Assembly (NCBI GenBank): GCA_016787575.1
Contig: JAEUUO010000023.1
Span: 1-64,000, forward strand
DNA: 64,000 nucleotides
Source of the DNA: Saprospiraceae bacterium
GTDB lineage: Bacteria; Bacteroidota; Bacteroidia; Chitinophagales; Saprospiraceae
Direction of reading: 5' to 3'
Part shown: piece after piece, positions 8,082 to 15,763 of the stretch
Layout: each line of letters opens with the position of its first letter
How positions within the stretch are numbered: position 1 is the first letter of the stretch
Program-made: the position numbers and the translations under genes
Notes under the pieces: generated by a model
What the model saw: the letters and a program-made list of their open reading frames with translations, nothing else
The model's database searches: none
What the model was told of the DNA's origin: nothing

Positions 8082-9782
8082 CATTTTCACAAAGGATTGT
8101 TTGTCTGCTCCCTGGATTGATTGGATAAAATAAATGCCCGGTTTAAGTTCAGATAAATTAAGCGTATGCGTTTTTTCACTAAACGAAAAACGTTTCAATT
8201 CTTTTCCCATTGCATCTAACAATTGAAAGTCCTGTTTTGCATTGTTCGATTTAGCAATATGCAAAATAGCATCTACCGGATTTGGATATAATTGAAACGA
8301 ACTAAAATTCGATTCAACTACTCCTACATACAATTTAGCTTTTTCAACTGCTTTTAGTGCATTGATCAATCCATAGCCGTATGTATTGTTGGGAATGCGG
8401 GTTCCAGAATAAGGAAAACAATCAAAATCTGCTACAAAGGGTTCAGCAGTTTCTTCAATGATCGTTTCAATGGTTTCAACCCGCCCAGCCAGCAGTGGAT
8501 TTGCTGAAATCATCAAAGCAACCAATCCTGCAACATGAGGTCCTGCCATGCTGGTGCCATTCCAGGAAGCAAATTGTCCGTCGGGTAGCGTAGATAATAC
8601 ATCTGATCCGGGAGCCACTACATTGGGTTTAATACGCACTTCTTTGTAATTATTCACTGGGCCGTTGCTGCTAAAATTGCTGATGTGGTTATCAGGATGA
8701 AAGGCACCCACTGAAAAACTGCCTTCGTAAATTGCCGGCACATGGCGCAAGGTATTGCAAGCTGCTCCGTCATTGCCAGCAGAAACTACAACTACAACCC
8801 CCGATTTACGTAAATTTTCAACTACCAATTCCATAATGGGAAATACCGTAGTATCACAACCCTCCTCCAAACTGCAATACCAACTGTTATTAATGACATG
8901 AGGTGCCATCTCGGGTTTTGGATTTTTCCCGTTTAAATCATAAGGTGCAAGAAAAAATTCAAAACATTCTATATAAGTAGAAGGAGCACCATTTCCTTGT
9001 TCCATATTCCGGCAACCAATCCATTGAGCTTCTGGTGCCATTCCAATTGCGTGGTCGGCGGTTTCACCAATCATAGTACCGACGGTATGCGTTCCATGTG
9101 AATTGTCATCGCAGGGTTCCACTAAATTCAATCCACAAGGATTTGTTTGATTTCCGCTTAAGGGACTTATTTGATGTATGGCATCATGCCAGTTGTAATT
9201 GTGGTCCACCATCCCATTGTTATATCCCCGATAGCGATTTTTTATGGCAGCCACATCCCAACGAACACCGGTGTCTTCTCCCGCAACCACAATGCCTTGT
9301 CCTTTGATGCCTAAATCCCAAACCTGGTCTGCACCCACGCGCTTGATGCCCCAGGTAACTTCGGGAGCTCTTTGCTGAAATTGCAGACTGGCATCCATCT
9401 GAGGAACTCCACGGTGAGGTGAATCATAACTTACACGATCTATTTCCGGAAGGGAACTTATTTGGAATAACTGTTCCTTATTTACTTCTGCCCAGATTGC
9501 ATTTACCAAATAATAGGAATGGTAATTGATACCTTGCGATTTTAATAATTCCAGACACGATTTTTGGGTATTGGTTGCTGTTTGTTTCAACAATTGATAA
9601 GCAAGGTTTGCTTTTTGTTCCTTGGTCCAATTGTAATTAATTGTAGACAGGTCTGCTTGTTGTTTAAATTGAATTAAAACTGGAACTTTTTGAGCCGTTT
9701 CAAATTTTTTAAGTAAATCCGTTGAAATTTGAGCTTGTACAGTCAAAGACATTAAAACAAATAATAATATATAACGAGTCAT
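8079..9782 (-). CDS. Secreted S8 (subtilisin-like) serine protease with T9SS sorting domain
   Basis: Extracellular protease. A signal peptide (MTRYILLFVLMSLTVQAQ) is followed by an inhibitor/propeptide-like region to about residue 125 and a subtilase domain with the full triad. Counting from the GTG one codon upstream: Asp171 in GEDTGV, His230 in HGTHTVGT, the oxyanion Asn338 in VSAGNDG, and Ser412 in GTSMAGPHVAG. The layout resembles bacillopeptidase F-like enzymes. The last 75 residues (FQLYPNPVDAILHI to the end, with ELKPGIYFI) are a type A T9SS C-terminal sorting domain, so the protein should cross the outer membrane by type IX secretion. I prefer ATG 9782 over the GTG at 9785. An exact TAAATTTG box lies 14 nt upstream. 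The substrate is unknown. Confidence 0.92.
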   Translation of the reverse strand: MTRYILLFVLMSLTVQAQISTDLLKKFETAQKVPVLIQFKQQADLSTINYNWTKEQKANLAYQLLKQTATNTQKSCLELLKSQGINYHSYYLVNAIWAEVNKEQLFQISSLPEIDRVSYDSPHRGVPQMDASLQFQQRAPEVTWGIKRVGADQVWDLGIKGQGIVVAGEDTGVRWDVAAIKNRYRGYNNGMVDHNYNWHDAIHQISPLSGNQTNPCGLNLVEPCDDNSHGTHTVGTMIGETADHAIGMAPEAQWIGCRNMEQGNGAPSTYIECFEFFLAPYDLNGKNPKPEMAPHVINNSWYCSLEEGCDTTVFPIMELVVENLRKSGVVVVVSAGNDGAACNTLRHVPAIYEGSFSVGAFHPDNHISNFSSNGPVNNYKEVRIKPNVVAPGSDVLSTLPDGQFASWNGTSMAGPHVAGLVALMISANPLLAGRVETIETIIEETAEPFVADFDCFPYSGTRIPNNTYGYGLINALKAVEKAKLYVGVVESNFSSFQLYPNPVDAILHIAKSNNAKQDFQLLDAMGKELKRFSFSEKTHTLNLSELKPGIYFIQSIQGADKQSFVKM

Positions 9783-9796
9783 CACTGAATTTTTTG

Positions 9797-9804
9797 CAAA
9801 TTTA
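9797..9804 (-). promoter_or_regulatory. -7 promoter box TAAATTTG of the S8 protease gene
   Basis: Exact TAnnTTTG on the minus strand, 14 nt before the preferred ATG. A TTG on the same strand (9827-9825) lies 20 bp upstream of the box, within the usual -33 spacing. Confidence 0.6.
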
Positions 9805-9878
9805 TTGAATAATTATCAGCCTTTCAAATTCTGATTATAAACATATAAGGTAAAACCTTGCCTCTTGTTTAATTAATC

Positions 9879-9886
9879 TAATTTTG
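9879..9886 (+). promoter_or_regulatory. -7 promoter box TAATTTTG of the IPP isomerase gene
   Basis: Exact TAnnTTTG, 13 nt before the preferred ATG at 9900. This spacing makes the TTG at 9894 an unlikely start, since transcription should begin close to it. Confidence 0.6.
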
Positions 9887-9899
9887 CAGCGTTTTGTTT

Positions 9900-10931
9900 A
9901 TGAATACAAACAACAGTATGGCTCAACATCCAGAACATCCTTCTGACCGTAAAAAAGATCACATTGAATTGGCTTTTCGATCCCAAACCGGCATCCTTGA
10001 TTTGGACGATCGTTTTAATTACGAACCCGTTTTAGCCAAACACCCATCTGAAAATCAAATTCAAGCCATTGCATTTGGCAATAAAACCCTTTCCTATCCT
10101 ATCTGGGTATCCAGCATGACCGGCGGAACGGCCCAGGCAAAGAAAATTAATGAAAACCTTGCACTGGCTTGTCGTGAATTTGGATTGGGAATGGGATTGG
10201 GTTCTTGCAGAAAACTCATTGAATCTCCTGAGTTGCTGCCTGATTTTGATATGCGTGAAATTATAGGAAACGACTTACCCCTTTACATCAATTTGGGAAT
10301 TGCACAAATTGAACAATGGTTTAGTCAATCCAAACAAGATTTAATTAAAAAATTGATTGATACCTTGCGTGCAGATGGATTAATAATTCATATCAACCCA
10401 ATGCAGGAATTTATGCAAGCTGAAGGAGATCGATTTAAATATCCACCTCTAGATTCTATAAAAAAAGTATTGGATGCGTATAGCTTTCCAGTTATTGTAA
10501 AAGAAGTAGGACAAGGCATGGGTCCGGCAAGTTTAAAAGCTTTGTTGCAACTACCTTTGCAAGCAATCGAGTTTGGAGCCTTTGGAGGTACTAATTTTGC
10601 CTTGCTGGAGATGAATCGCAAGGAAGGCTCCCAAAACCTATTGGCAAGTTTAGCACAAGTTGGGCATTCTGCAGAAGAGATGATTCTCTTTTGCAATGAA
10701 ATAGCCACAGCAAATGACATTGCTTGCAAGCAAGTCATCGTATCTGGAGGCGTGCGTGATTTTTTGGATGGATATTATTTTATCAGCAAAAGCAGGATTC
10801 CGGCACTTTACGGTCAGGCATCTGGATTTTTAAAACATGCCCAGGGATCTTATGATGAGTTGCGTTATTACATGCAACAGCAGATTCGTGGATTAAATCT
10901 TGCATTTTCGTTTTTAAAAATTAAAGACTAA
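9900..10931 (+). CDS. fni: Type 2 isopentenyl-diphosphate delta-isomerase
   Basis: FMN- and NADPH-dependent enzyme interconverting isopentenyl and dimethylallyl diphosphate. Family motifs are seen: RKKDHIELA near the N-terminus, SSMTGGT in the flavin site, the GLGSCR stretch, NLGIAQ, IHINPMQE (the Asn/Gln region of the active site), VKEVGQGM, FGAFGGTNF and VSGGVRD for the FMN phosphate. Length is normal. I chose ATG 9900 over the TTG two codons upstream because it fits the promoter position; ATG 9918 is also possible. The stop (10929-10931) is followed with no gap by the TTG start of HMG-CoA reductase, so the two genes form one operon of the mevalonate route. Confidence 0.93.
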   Translation: MNTNNSMAQHPEHPSDRKKDHIELAFRSQTGILDLDDRFNYEPVLAKHPSENQIQAIAFGNKTLSYPIWVSSMTGGTAQAKKINENLALACREFGLGMGLGSCRKLIESPELLPDFDMREIIGNDLPLYINLGIAQIEQWFSQSKQDLIKKLIDTLRADGLIIHINPMQEFMQAEGDRFKYPPLDSIKKVLDAYSFPVIVKEVGQGMGPASLKALLQLPLQAIEFGAFGGTNFALLEMNRKEGSQNLLASLAQVGHSAEEMILFCNEIATANDIACKQVIVSGGVRDFLDGYYFISKSRIPALYGQASGFLKHAQGSYDELRYYMQQQIRGLNLAFSFLKIKD

Positions 10932-12275
10932 TTGGATACAAAAAAAACAGCTCCGGAATCAGGAAAAAAAATATCGGGATTTTCAAAACTATCCAAACGA
11001 GGAAAGATCAAATGGATGGTAGAGCATTTTTTTAAAGATCCTGAAAATGTGATGCACGAACTCATGAGTTATTGGCATCACAATGAAGATCAACAAAAAA
11101 TATTGGATGGATTCAGTGAAAATACCATTACCAATTTTCCATTGCCATACAGTGTAGCTCCCAATTTTTTAATCAACGGGAAGACCTATTGTGTGCCTTT
11201 GGTAACAGAAGAGAGCAGTGTTGTTGCCGCGGCAGCTTCAGCCGCAAAATTTTGGATGGATCGAGGAGGCTTTCATGCGGAAGTTATAAATACAAGGAAG
11301 CTTGGACAGATTCATTTTAAATGGAAAGGTGAAGTTGAAAAATTAAAGCAATTTCTTCCGGACATACGACAAATGATGTTGGAAGATGCTAAAGATGTGA
11401 CTCAAAATATGTTTCAACGCGGGGGTGGTGTAGAATCGATTGAAATAAAACAATGGAGTGGTATTGAAAATTATTTTCAGTTATTGATAGGATTTCAAAC
11501 CTGCGATTCCATGGGAGCCAACTTTATCAATTCGTGTTTGGAATCTTTTAGCAGCAGTTTGGAAAATTTTTTCATGAATGCGGATTCATTGCCGGATGAA
11601 TGGCGCGATGTTGAAATCATTATGAGTATTTTGTCGAATTACACTCCGGATTGTTTGGTTAGAGCCTGGGTACAATGCCCGATAAAAGAATTGGGTGAAT
11701 TTGCAGGCAATCTCAGCGCTGAAGAATTTGCGGAGCGATTTTATACTGCAGTCCAAATCGCAAAAGAAGATCCATATCGCGCCGTCACTCATAACAAAGG
11801 AATATTTAATGGCATTGATGCAGTAGTATTGGCAACAGCTAATGATTTTCGGGCAGTTGAAGCTTGCGGACATGCTTACGCTGCGCGTAATGGGAGCTAC
11901 AGCAGTTTAAGTGATTGCAAGCTTGACGACGGTGTGTTTTATTTTTCGTTGGAACTTCCACTGGCATTGGGTACAATCGGTGGATTGACAACATTGCATC
12001 CAATGGCCAAGAGGTCTTTGGAATTATTAGAAAACCCATCGGCAGAATCCTTGATGATGATTACTGCATCAACGGGTCTTGCACAAAATTTTGCAGCGAT
12101 TCGTTCACTGGTAACAACTGGAATTCAATATGGCCATATGAAAATGCATCTTGTAAATATTTTACAACATTTTAAAGCGAGCGAAGCTCAAATCGAAGCT
12201 GCCAAAATACATTTTGCAAAAAACAAAGTCAGCTTTCATGATGTGCGCAGTTTCCTAGAAACCTGGAAGGGATAG
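10932..12275 (+). CDS. Hydroxymethylglutaryl-CoA reductase, class II
   Basis: Converts HMG-CoA to mevalonate (or the reverse). All four catalytic residues of the class II family can be placed: Glu in VTEESSVVAAA (93/94), Lys289 in THNKGIFNG, Asp305 in ATANDFRAVE and His402 in GIQYGHMKMH. Other family stretches are ISGFSKLS, TCDSMGANFINS and LGTIGGLTTLHP. Length 447 aa is close to the usual size. The start is TTG, directly after the preceding stop codon; the conserved N-terminal ISGFSKLSK motif lies at residues 14-22, before the next in-frame ATG, so the TTG is needed. The position after IPP isomerase suggests biosynthetic use, but the direction and cofactor cannot be read here. Confidence 0.92.
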   Translation: MDTKKTAPESGKKISGFSKLSKRGKIKWMVEHFFKDPENVMHELMSYWHHNEDQQKILDGFSENTITNFPLPYSVAPNFLINGKTYCVPLVTEESSVVAAAASAAKFWMDRGGFHAEVINTRKLGQIHFKWKGEVEKLKQFLPDIRQMMLEDAKDVTQNMFQRGGGVESIEIKQWSGIENYFQLLIGFQTCDSMGANFINSCLESFSSSLENFFMNADSLPDEWRDVEIIMSILSNYTPDCLVRAWVQCPIKELGEFAGNLSAEEFAERFYTAVQIAKEDPYRAVTHNKGIFNGIDAVVLATANDFRAVEACGHAYAARNGSYSSLSDCKLDDGVFYFSLELPLALGTIGGLTTLHPMAKRSLELLENPSAESLMMITASTGLAQNFAAIRSLVTTGIQYGHMKMHLVNILQHFKASEAQIEAAKIHFAKNKVSFHDVRSFLETWKG

Positions 12276-12420
12276 TCTTTAGAAAGGAATTCTATAGTTT
12301 GTAGGAATTTTGCAATGATACAATTCTACAATGCTGCAATGTGAGGAAAGTCTTTAGAAAGGAAGCCTGTAGAGAATTGCTAGATCGCAATTTTACAATT
12401 CAATATAGTTGAATACTAAA
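12274..12420 (+). repeat. Octamer array after the HMG-CoA reductase stop; 75-bp direct repeat
   Basis: Starting inside the stop codon, octamers run in register from 12274: AGTCTTTA, GAAAGGAA, TTCTATAG, TTTGTAGG, AATTTTGC, AATGATAC, AATTCTAC and AATGCTGC (to 12337). The sequence AGTCTTTAGAAAGGAA begins at 12274 and again at 12349 (75-bp spacing). The words match those of the large array on the other side of the YjdM gene (12880-13440), so this is a degenerate member of the same family. No terminator hairpin is evident. Confidence 0.65.
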
Positions 12421-12491
12421 ATACTGTTAACCAATATGGGTTTTTAACTAATTGAAAGTAGACACTTTATAATTTGCGATTGATATTTTTA

Positions 12492-12499
12492 TAACTTTG
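12492..12499 (+). promoter_or_regulatory. -7 promoter box TAACTTTG of the YjdM-like gene
   Basis: Exact TAnnTTTG, 21 nt before the ATG at 12521. A TTG at 12474-12476 lies 15 bp upstream of the box and may be the -33 element, slightly closer than usual. Confidence 0.6.
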
Positions 12500-12520
12500 C
12501 ATTTATTAAATTAAAATAGT

Positions 12521-12865
12521 ATGGAATTTCCAAATTGCCCAAAATGTCAAGGAGGCAACACCTATCCTTTTGAAGATAATTACATTTGTCCGGATTGTTT
12601 TCACGAATGGAGTCTTCATGATCCAATTGAAACTTCGGAGTCAAGTGAACTGGTCGTAAAAGATGCAAATGGAGTTGTGCTGCAAAATGGAGATACCGTA
12701 ATAACCATTAAGAATTTACCTGTTAAAGGAAGTTCACAATCAATCAAAGTGGGAACGAAAGTCAAAAAAATTCGATTGACAGATGGTGATCATAACATTG
12801 ATTGTAAGATTGATGGATTTGGTTCAATGGCATTGAAATCTGAGTTTGTTAAGAAAGTTCTATAA
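12521..12865 (+). CDS. YjdM/PhnA-like zinc-ribbon protein
   Basis: Small cytoplasmic protein of the family once called PhnA, now YjdM, with no settled function; family members are not phosphonoacetate hydrolases by default. The 114 residues begin with a zinc ribbon, CPKC (about 6-9) and CPDC (about 26-29), followed by HEW. The KOW/SH3-like C-terminal domain contains [36 protein letters not shown] and [13 protein letters not shown], all characteristic. It has its own exact -7 box and sits between two repeat-filled spacers, so it looks monocistronic. Confidence 0.9.
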   Translation: MEFPNCPKCQGGNTYPFEDNYICPDCFHEWSLHDPIETSESSELVVKDANGVVLQNGDTVITIKNLPVKGSSQSIKVGTKVKKIRLTDGDHNIDCKIDGFGSMALKSEFVKKVL

Positions 12866-12879
12866 GAGAGAAGGCTATT

Positions 12880-13440
12880 GTCTGTAGTCTATAGAGAATT
12901 CTGCAATGCTGCAATCTTACAATGCTAAAAATTTGTAATGGTTGAATGCTGCAATCTCTTTAATCCAATAATCCTGAAAACCCTGATTCAGACAAGAGGA
13001 GGAAGAGTCTATAGAAAGGAAGTCTATAGTCTGTGGAGAATTCTGCAATGCTGCAATCTTACAATGCTAAAATTTTGTAATGGTTGAATGCTGCAAATTC
13101 TTTAATCCAATAATCCTGAAAACCCTGATTCAGACAAGAGGAGGAAGAGTCTATAGAAAGGAAGTCTATAGTCTGTGGAGAATTCTGCAATCTTACAATG
13201 CTAAAATTTTGTAATGGTTGAATGCTGCAAATTCTTTAATCCAATAATCCTGATAATCCTGATTCAGACAAGAGGAGGAAGAGTCTATAGAAAGGAAGTC
13301 TATAGTCTGTGGAGAATGCTGCAATCTTACAATGCTAAAATTTTGTAATGGTTGAATGCTGCAAATTCTTTAATCCAATAATCCTGATAATCCTGATTCA
13401 GACAAGAAGAGGAAAGCTTATTGCGGAGAAGACTTTAGAA
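12880..13440 (+). repeat. Higher-order tandem repeat, about four 142/134-bp copies built of octamers
   Basis: The marker TAATCCAATAATCCTGA starts at 12961, 13103, 13237 and 13371, giving periods of 142, 134 and 134. AGTCTATAGAAAGGA recurs at 13006, 13148 and 13282 in the same spacing, with a degenerate ACTTTAGAA copy near 13432. The shorter copies lack one 8-base word (GCTGCAAT). Within a copy the sequence is itself octameric, for example CTGCAATG, CTGCAATC, TTACAATG, CTAAAAAT, TTGTAATG, GTTGAATG (12901-12948). It starts about 15 bp after the YjdM stop and fills the gap to the DUF937 gene. I see no ORF or terminator in it. Confidence 0.9.
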
Positions 13441-13523
13441 AAGAAGCTGATAGATAAATGCTTTTAATTGAACTTTTAATCCCTTTATTTGTTTCTCAAT
13501 TTACAACTATTAAAATCATTTCC

Positions 13524-14186
13524 ATGGATCTCATGCAACTTCTTCAAAGCCAGTTAAATGGTGATGTTTTAAGTCAGATTAGTCAGCAAATTGGTGCAGA
13601 TGAAAATCAAACAGCCACAGCGGCAAATGGAATTTTTGCATCATTAGTTGGTGGTTTAGCAAATAATGCTACTAGCCCGTCTGGTTTGTCTGCATTATCA
13701 GCTGCGTTGGATCGGGATCATGATGGATCGATCCTCGATGATTTAGTGGGCATGGTAGGCGTTATGGCTCAAGGTGCATCCCCAGCAACCAATGGTTTGG
13801 GAATATTAAGTCATATTTTAGGAAATAAACAAGAACAGGTAGCACAACAAGTCAGTCAAAACTCCGGACTCAGTATGGGCCAGATTATGAAGTTAATGCC
13901 GATCTTGGCGCCGATTGTAATGGGATTGCTTGGAAAGTTAAGAAATTCCAATGCCAATCAGACTTCTGGTCAAGGCGGAGGTTTGTTTGACCTTGCATCC
14001 ATTCTGATGGGTTCTGCACAATCTGCACAAGGCGGTGGATTTGGTGATTTGATTGGAACTGTTTTAGGGGGCGTTTTAGGTGGGGCTCAATCAGCTCCTC
14101 AGGAACAACAAATTCCTCAAGCACAGGCTCCTCAAGCAGGTGGATTGTTTGGAAAATTACTCGGAACCATTTTCAAGGGAAGATAA
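13524..14186 (+). CDS. DUF937 family protein
   Basis: Protein of unknown function with the DUF937 fold. From ATG 13524 it reads MDLMQLLQSQLNGDVLSQIS, then GADENQTATAANGIFASLVGGL, the LDRDHDGSILDDLVGM segment typical of the family, GLGILSHILG, and MKLMPILAPIVMGLLGKL. A Gly/Ala/Gln-rich C-terminus with repeated LGGVLGGAQ and GGLFGKLLGT follows. No signal peptide is present if this start is right. An upstream in-frame ATG at 13458 would add 22 hydrophobic residues, but the family N-terminus starts at the MDLMQLL stretch. Its last 30 bases overlap the 3' end of the convergent membrane-protein gene. Confidence 0.82.
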   Translation: MDLMQLLQSQLNGDVLSQISQQIGADENQTATAANGIFASLVGGLANNATSPSGLSALSAALDRDHDGSILDDLVGMVGVMAQGASPATNGLGILSHILGNKQEQVAQQVSQNSGLSMGQIMKLMPILAPIVMGLLGKLRNSNANQTSGQGGGLFDLASILMGSAQSAQGGGFGDLIGTVLGGVLGGAQSAPQEQQIPQAQAPQAGGLFGKLLGTIFKGR

Positions 14187-15554
14187 TTCCTGTTTAAATT
14201 TTCTGCTGGTAAGCAGTGTCCAATACTTCGATCCTATTTTGAAAAGTACGATTGATGCAAATAATGGGAAAAGCCATACAATCCGGCTTTGATATCGATC
14301 CAATACAATTGAAAACGTACTGCAAACAAAGGCATTGCAACTTGAAAAAATTAACAAGAGTAAAATTCCTTGTTTCAATCTAATGTCCCAATCAAATTCT
14401 TTCCACACGAAGGGCAACAGTAATATACAAAATGATAAATACACGACAATGGCTTGAATCGCATTGAGTATCCTAAAGTCTAATTGCTTATTGATTTGAA
14501 GCGTTGCAAGAAATTCCTTTCGTTCTGATGGCATATTATTTCGAATTTCAATTAAGGGAGGAATGGTCATGTCTCCACTAGGTGCATCCCCTGTATTGAA
14601 TTTAAAAAATTGCTTGAGTGATTGTTGGATGCTTTTTAAAAGAAATAAAGACCCGAATTCAGGTGAAATTATAATGGCTTTTATCAGACGTTCATCTTCA
14701 GATTTATGCAAGTTCCAATCACCGGAGTTTGTTACAGGACTTTTAGAATCCCAAATTAAATCCCAGGGCAAGCTATCTTTTAATGAACACAAATAGTTAG
14801 GAGAGCCAAGACAATTTTTTGTCAAAAAGGGAACTAAAAGTTCATTTTCATGCAATTTGTTTAAAAGAAAGGCGTGGGCTCCTTGAGAAATAGTCCATTT
14901 ATGAGTCAAGCTATAATTTGTCAAGACTGTTGTTACTAAACTCAAGACAAATAGTCCAATAATTTTGAAATAATTTTGAATTCTAAAATATTTATAAATG
15001 TGGAAAAGCAAGTACATAATAGATGCACTTAAAACAAAAATCAACACATGAGAATGATGAGTAAGGAGGCTCAATATGAATATTAATGAAAGTGTAAATT
15101 TGTGACCAGGGTGAATTTCATTAACAGAACCTAAAATAAAAATGCTAAGAAAAAGACAGGGAGTGAAAATATCAGGCGTAAGCATGCTAGCATTAAAACT
15201 TATGCCAGTTGTAATACTTAGTATTGTAAGGACGAATAGGTAGTAAAATTTAAATAATTTTGAATAAATAAATGTTCGAAATATTAAATAAATTAAATAG
15301 GCAGTCATTAGACTTTGGAAGAGCACAACATTCCAAAGAGTTGTAGAAAAACTTAGCAGCCTAATTAATAATCCATAAAATATAGGTCTATCAATTGGGG
15401 GGATTAATTCAAAACCTGATCTGATATAAGTTCCGGTATCCGGATAAACGAAAGGAAAGGAGTTGCTGAATGCCAATCGCATCAGTACAATACTTCCTAA
15501 TAAAATCAATCCAGATTCGCGCTTATATTTTTGTATAAGCAATGATGGCGTCAT
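14157..15554 (-). CDS. Polytopic membrane protein, GT-C-like (function unknown)
   Basis: The 465 residues have roughly ten hydrophobic segments and an early loop with FPFVYPDTGTY (about 33-43). A loop of the type PDxxxY after the first helix is usual in GT-C membrane glycosyltransferases that use lipid-linked sugars, and other segments (SMLTPDIFTP, THHSHVLIF) resemble those of uncharacterised bacterial GT-C proteins. This is a fold-level guess. Loops between about 225 and 370 are hydrophilic. No neighbouring glycan genes support a pathway. Its last nine codons and stop overlap the end of the convergent DUF937 gene by 30 bp. No exact TAnnTTTG box is seen upstream. Confidence 0.6.
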   Translation of the reverse strand: MTPSLLIQKYKRESGLILLGSIVLMRLAFSNSFPFVYPDTGTYIRSGFELIPPIDRPIFYGLLIRLLSFSTTLWNVVLFQSLMTAYLIYLIFRTFIYSKLFKFYYLFVLTILSITTGISFNASMLTPDIFTPCLFLSIFILGSVNEIHPGHKFTLSLIFILSLLTHHSHVLIFVLSASIMYLLFHIYKYFRIQNYFKIIGLFVLSLVTTVLTNYSLTHKWTISQGAHAFLLNKLHENELLVPFLTKNCLGSPNYLCSLKDSLPWDLIWDSKSPVTNSGDWNLHKSEDERLIKAIIISPEFGSLFLLKSIQQSLKQFFKFNTGDAPSGDMTIPPLIEIRNNMPSERKEFLATLQINKQLDFRILNAIQAIVVYLSFCILLLPFVWKEFDWDIRLKQGILLLLIFSSCNAFVCSTFSIVLDRYQSRIVWLFPLFASIVLFKIGSKYWTLLTSRKFKQELSSLENGSE

Positions 15555-15763
15555 TTTATTAAAGGATCGTTATTAAAAAAGCTAAATAGAAATTATTTTA
15601 GCAAGTTTACAGTTCACATTATTAGTAGAACGTTTAAATATTTAAATTGTAGCAAGTATGAAATAAATATTTTACTAGGAGAATGTAAAATTTAGATATC
15701 TTAATTTATTCAAACAGTTTATTTCTGTTTGTAATAAAATTGAAGTATTTACGTTATGACTGA

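Noticed and set aside
12880..13440. CRISPR array
   Set aside because: Tandem copies of 134/142 bp follow each other with no unique spacers and no cas genes; the copies are composed of octamers.
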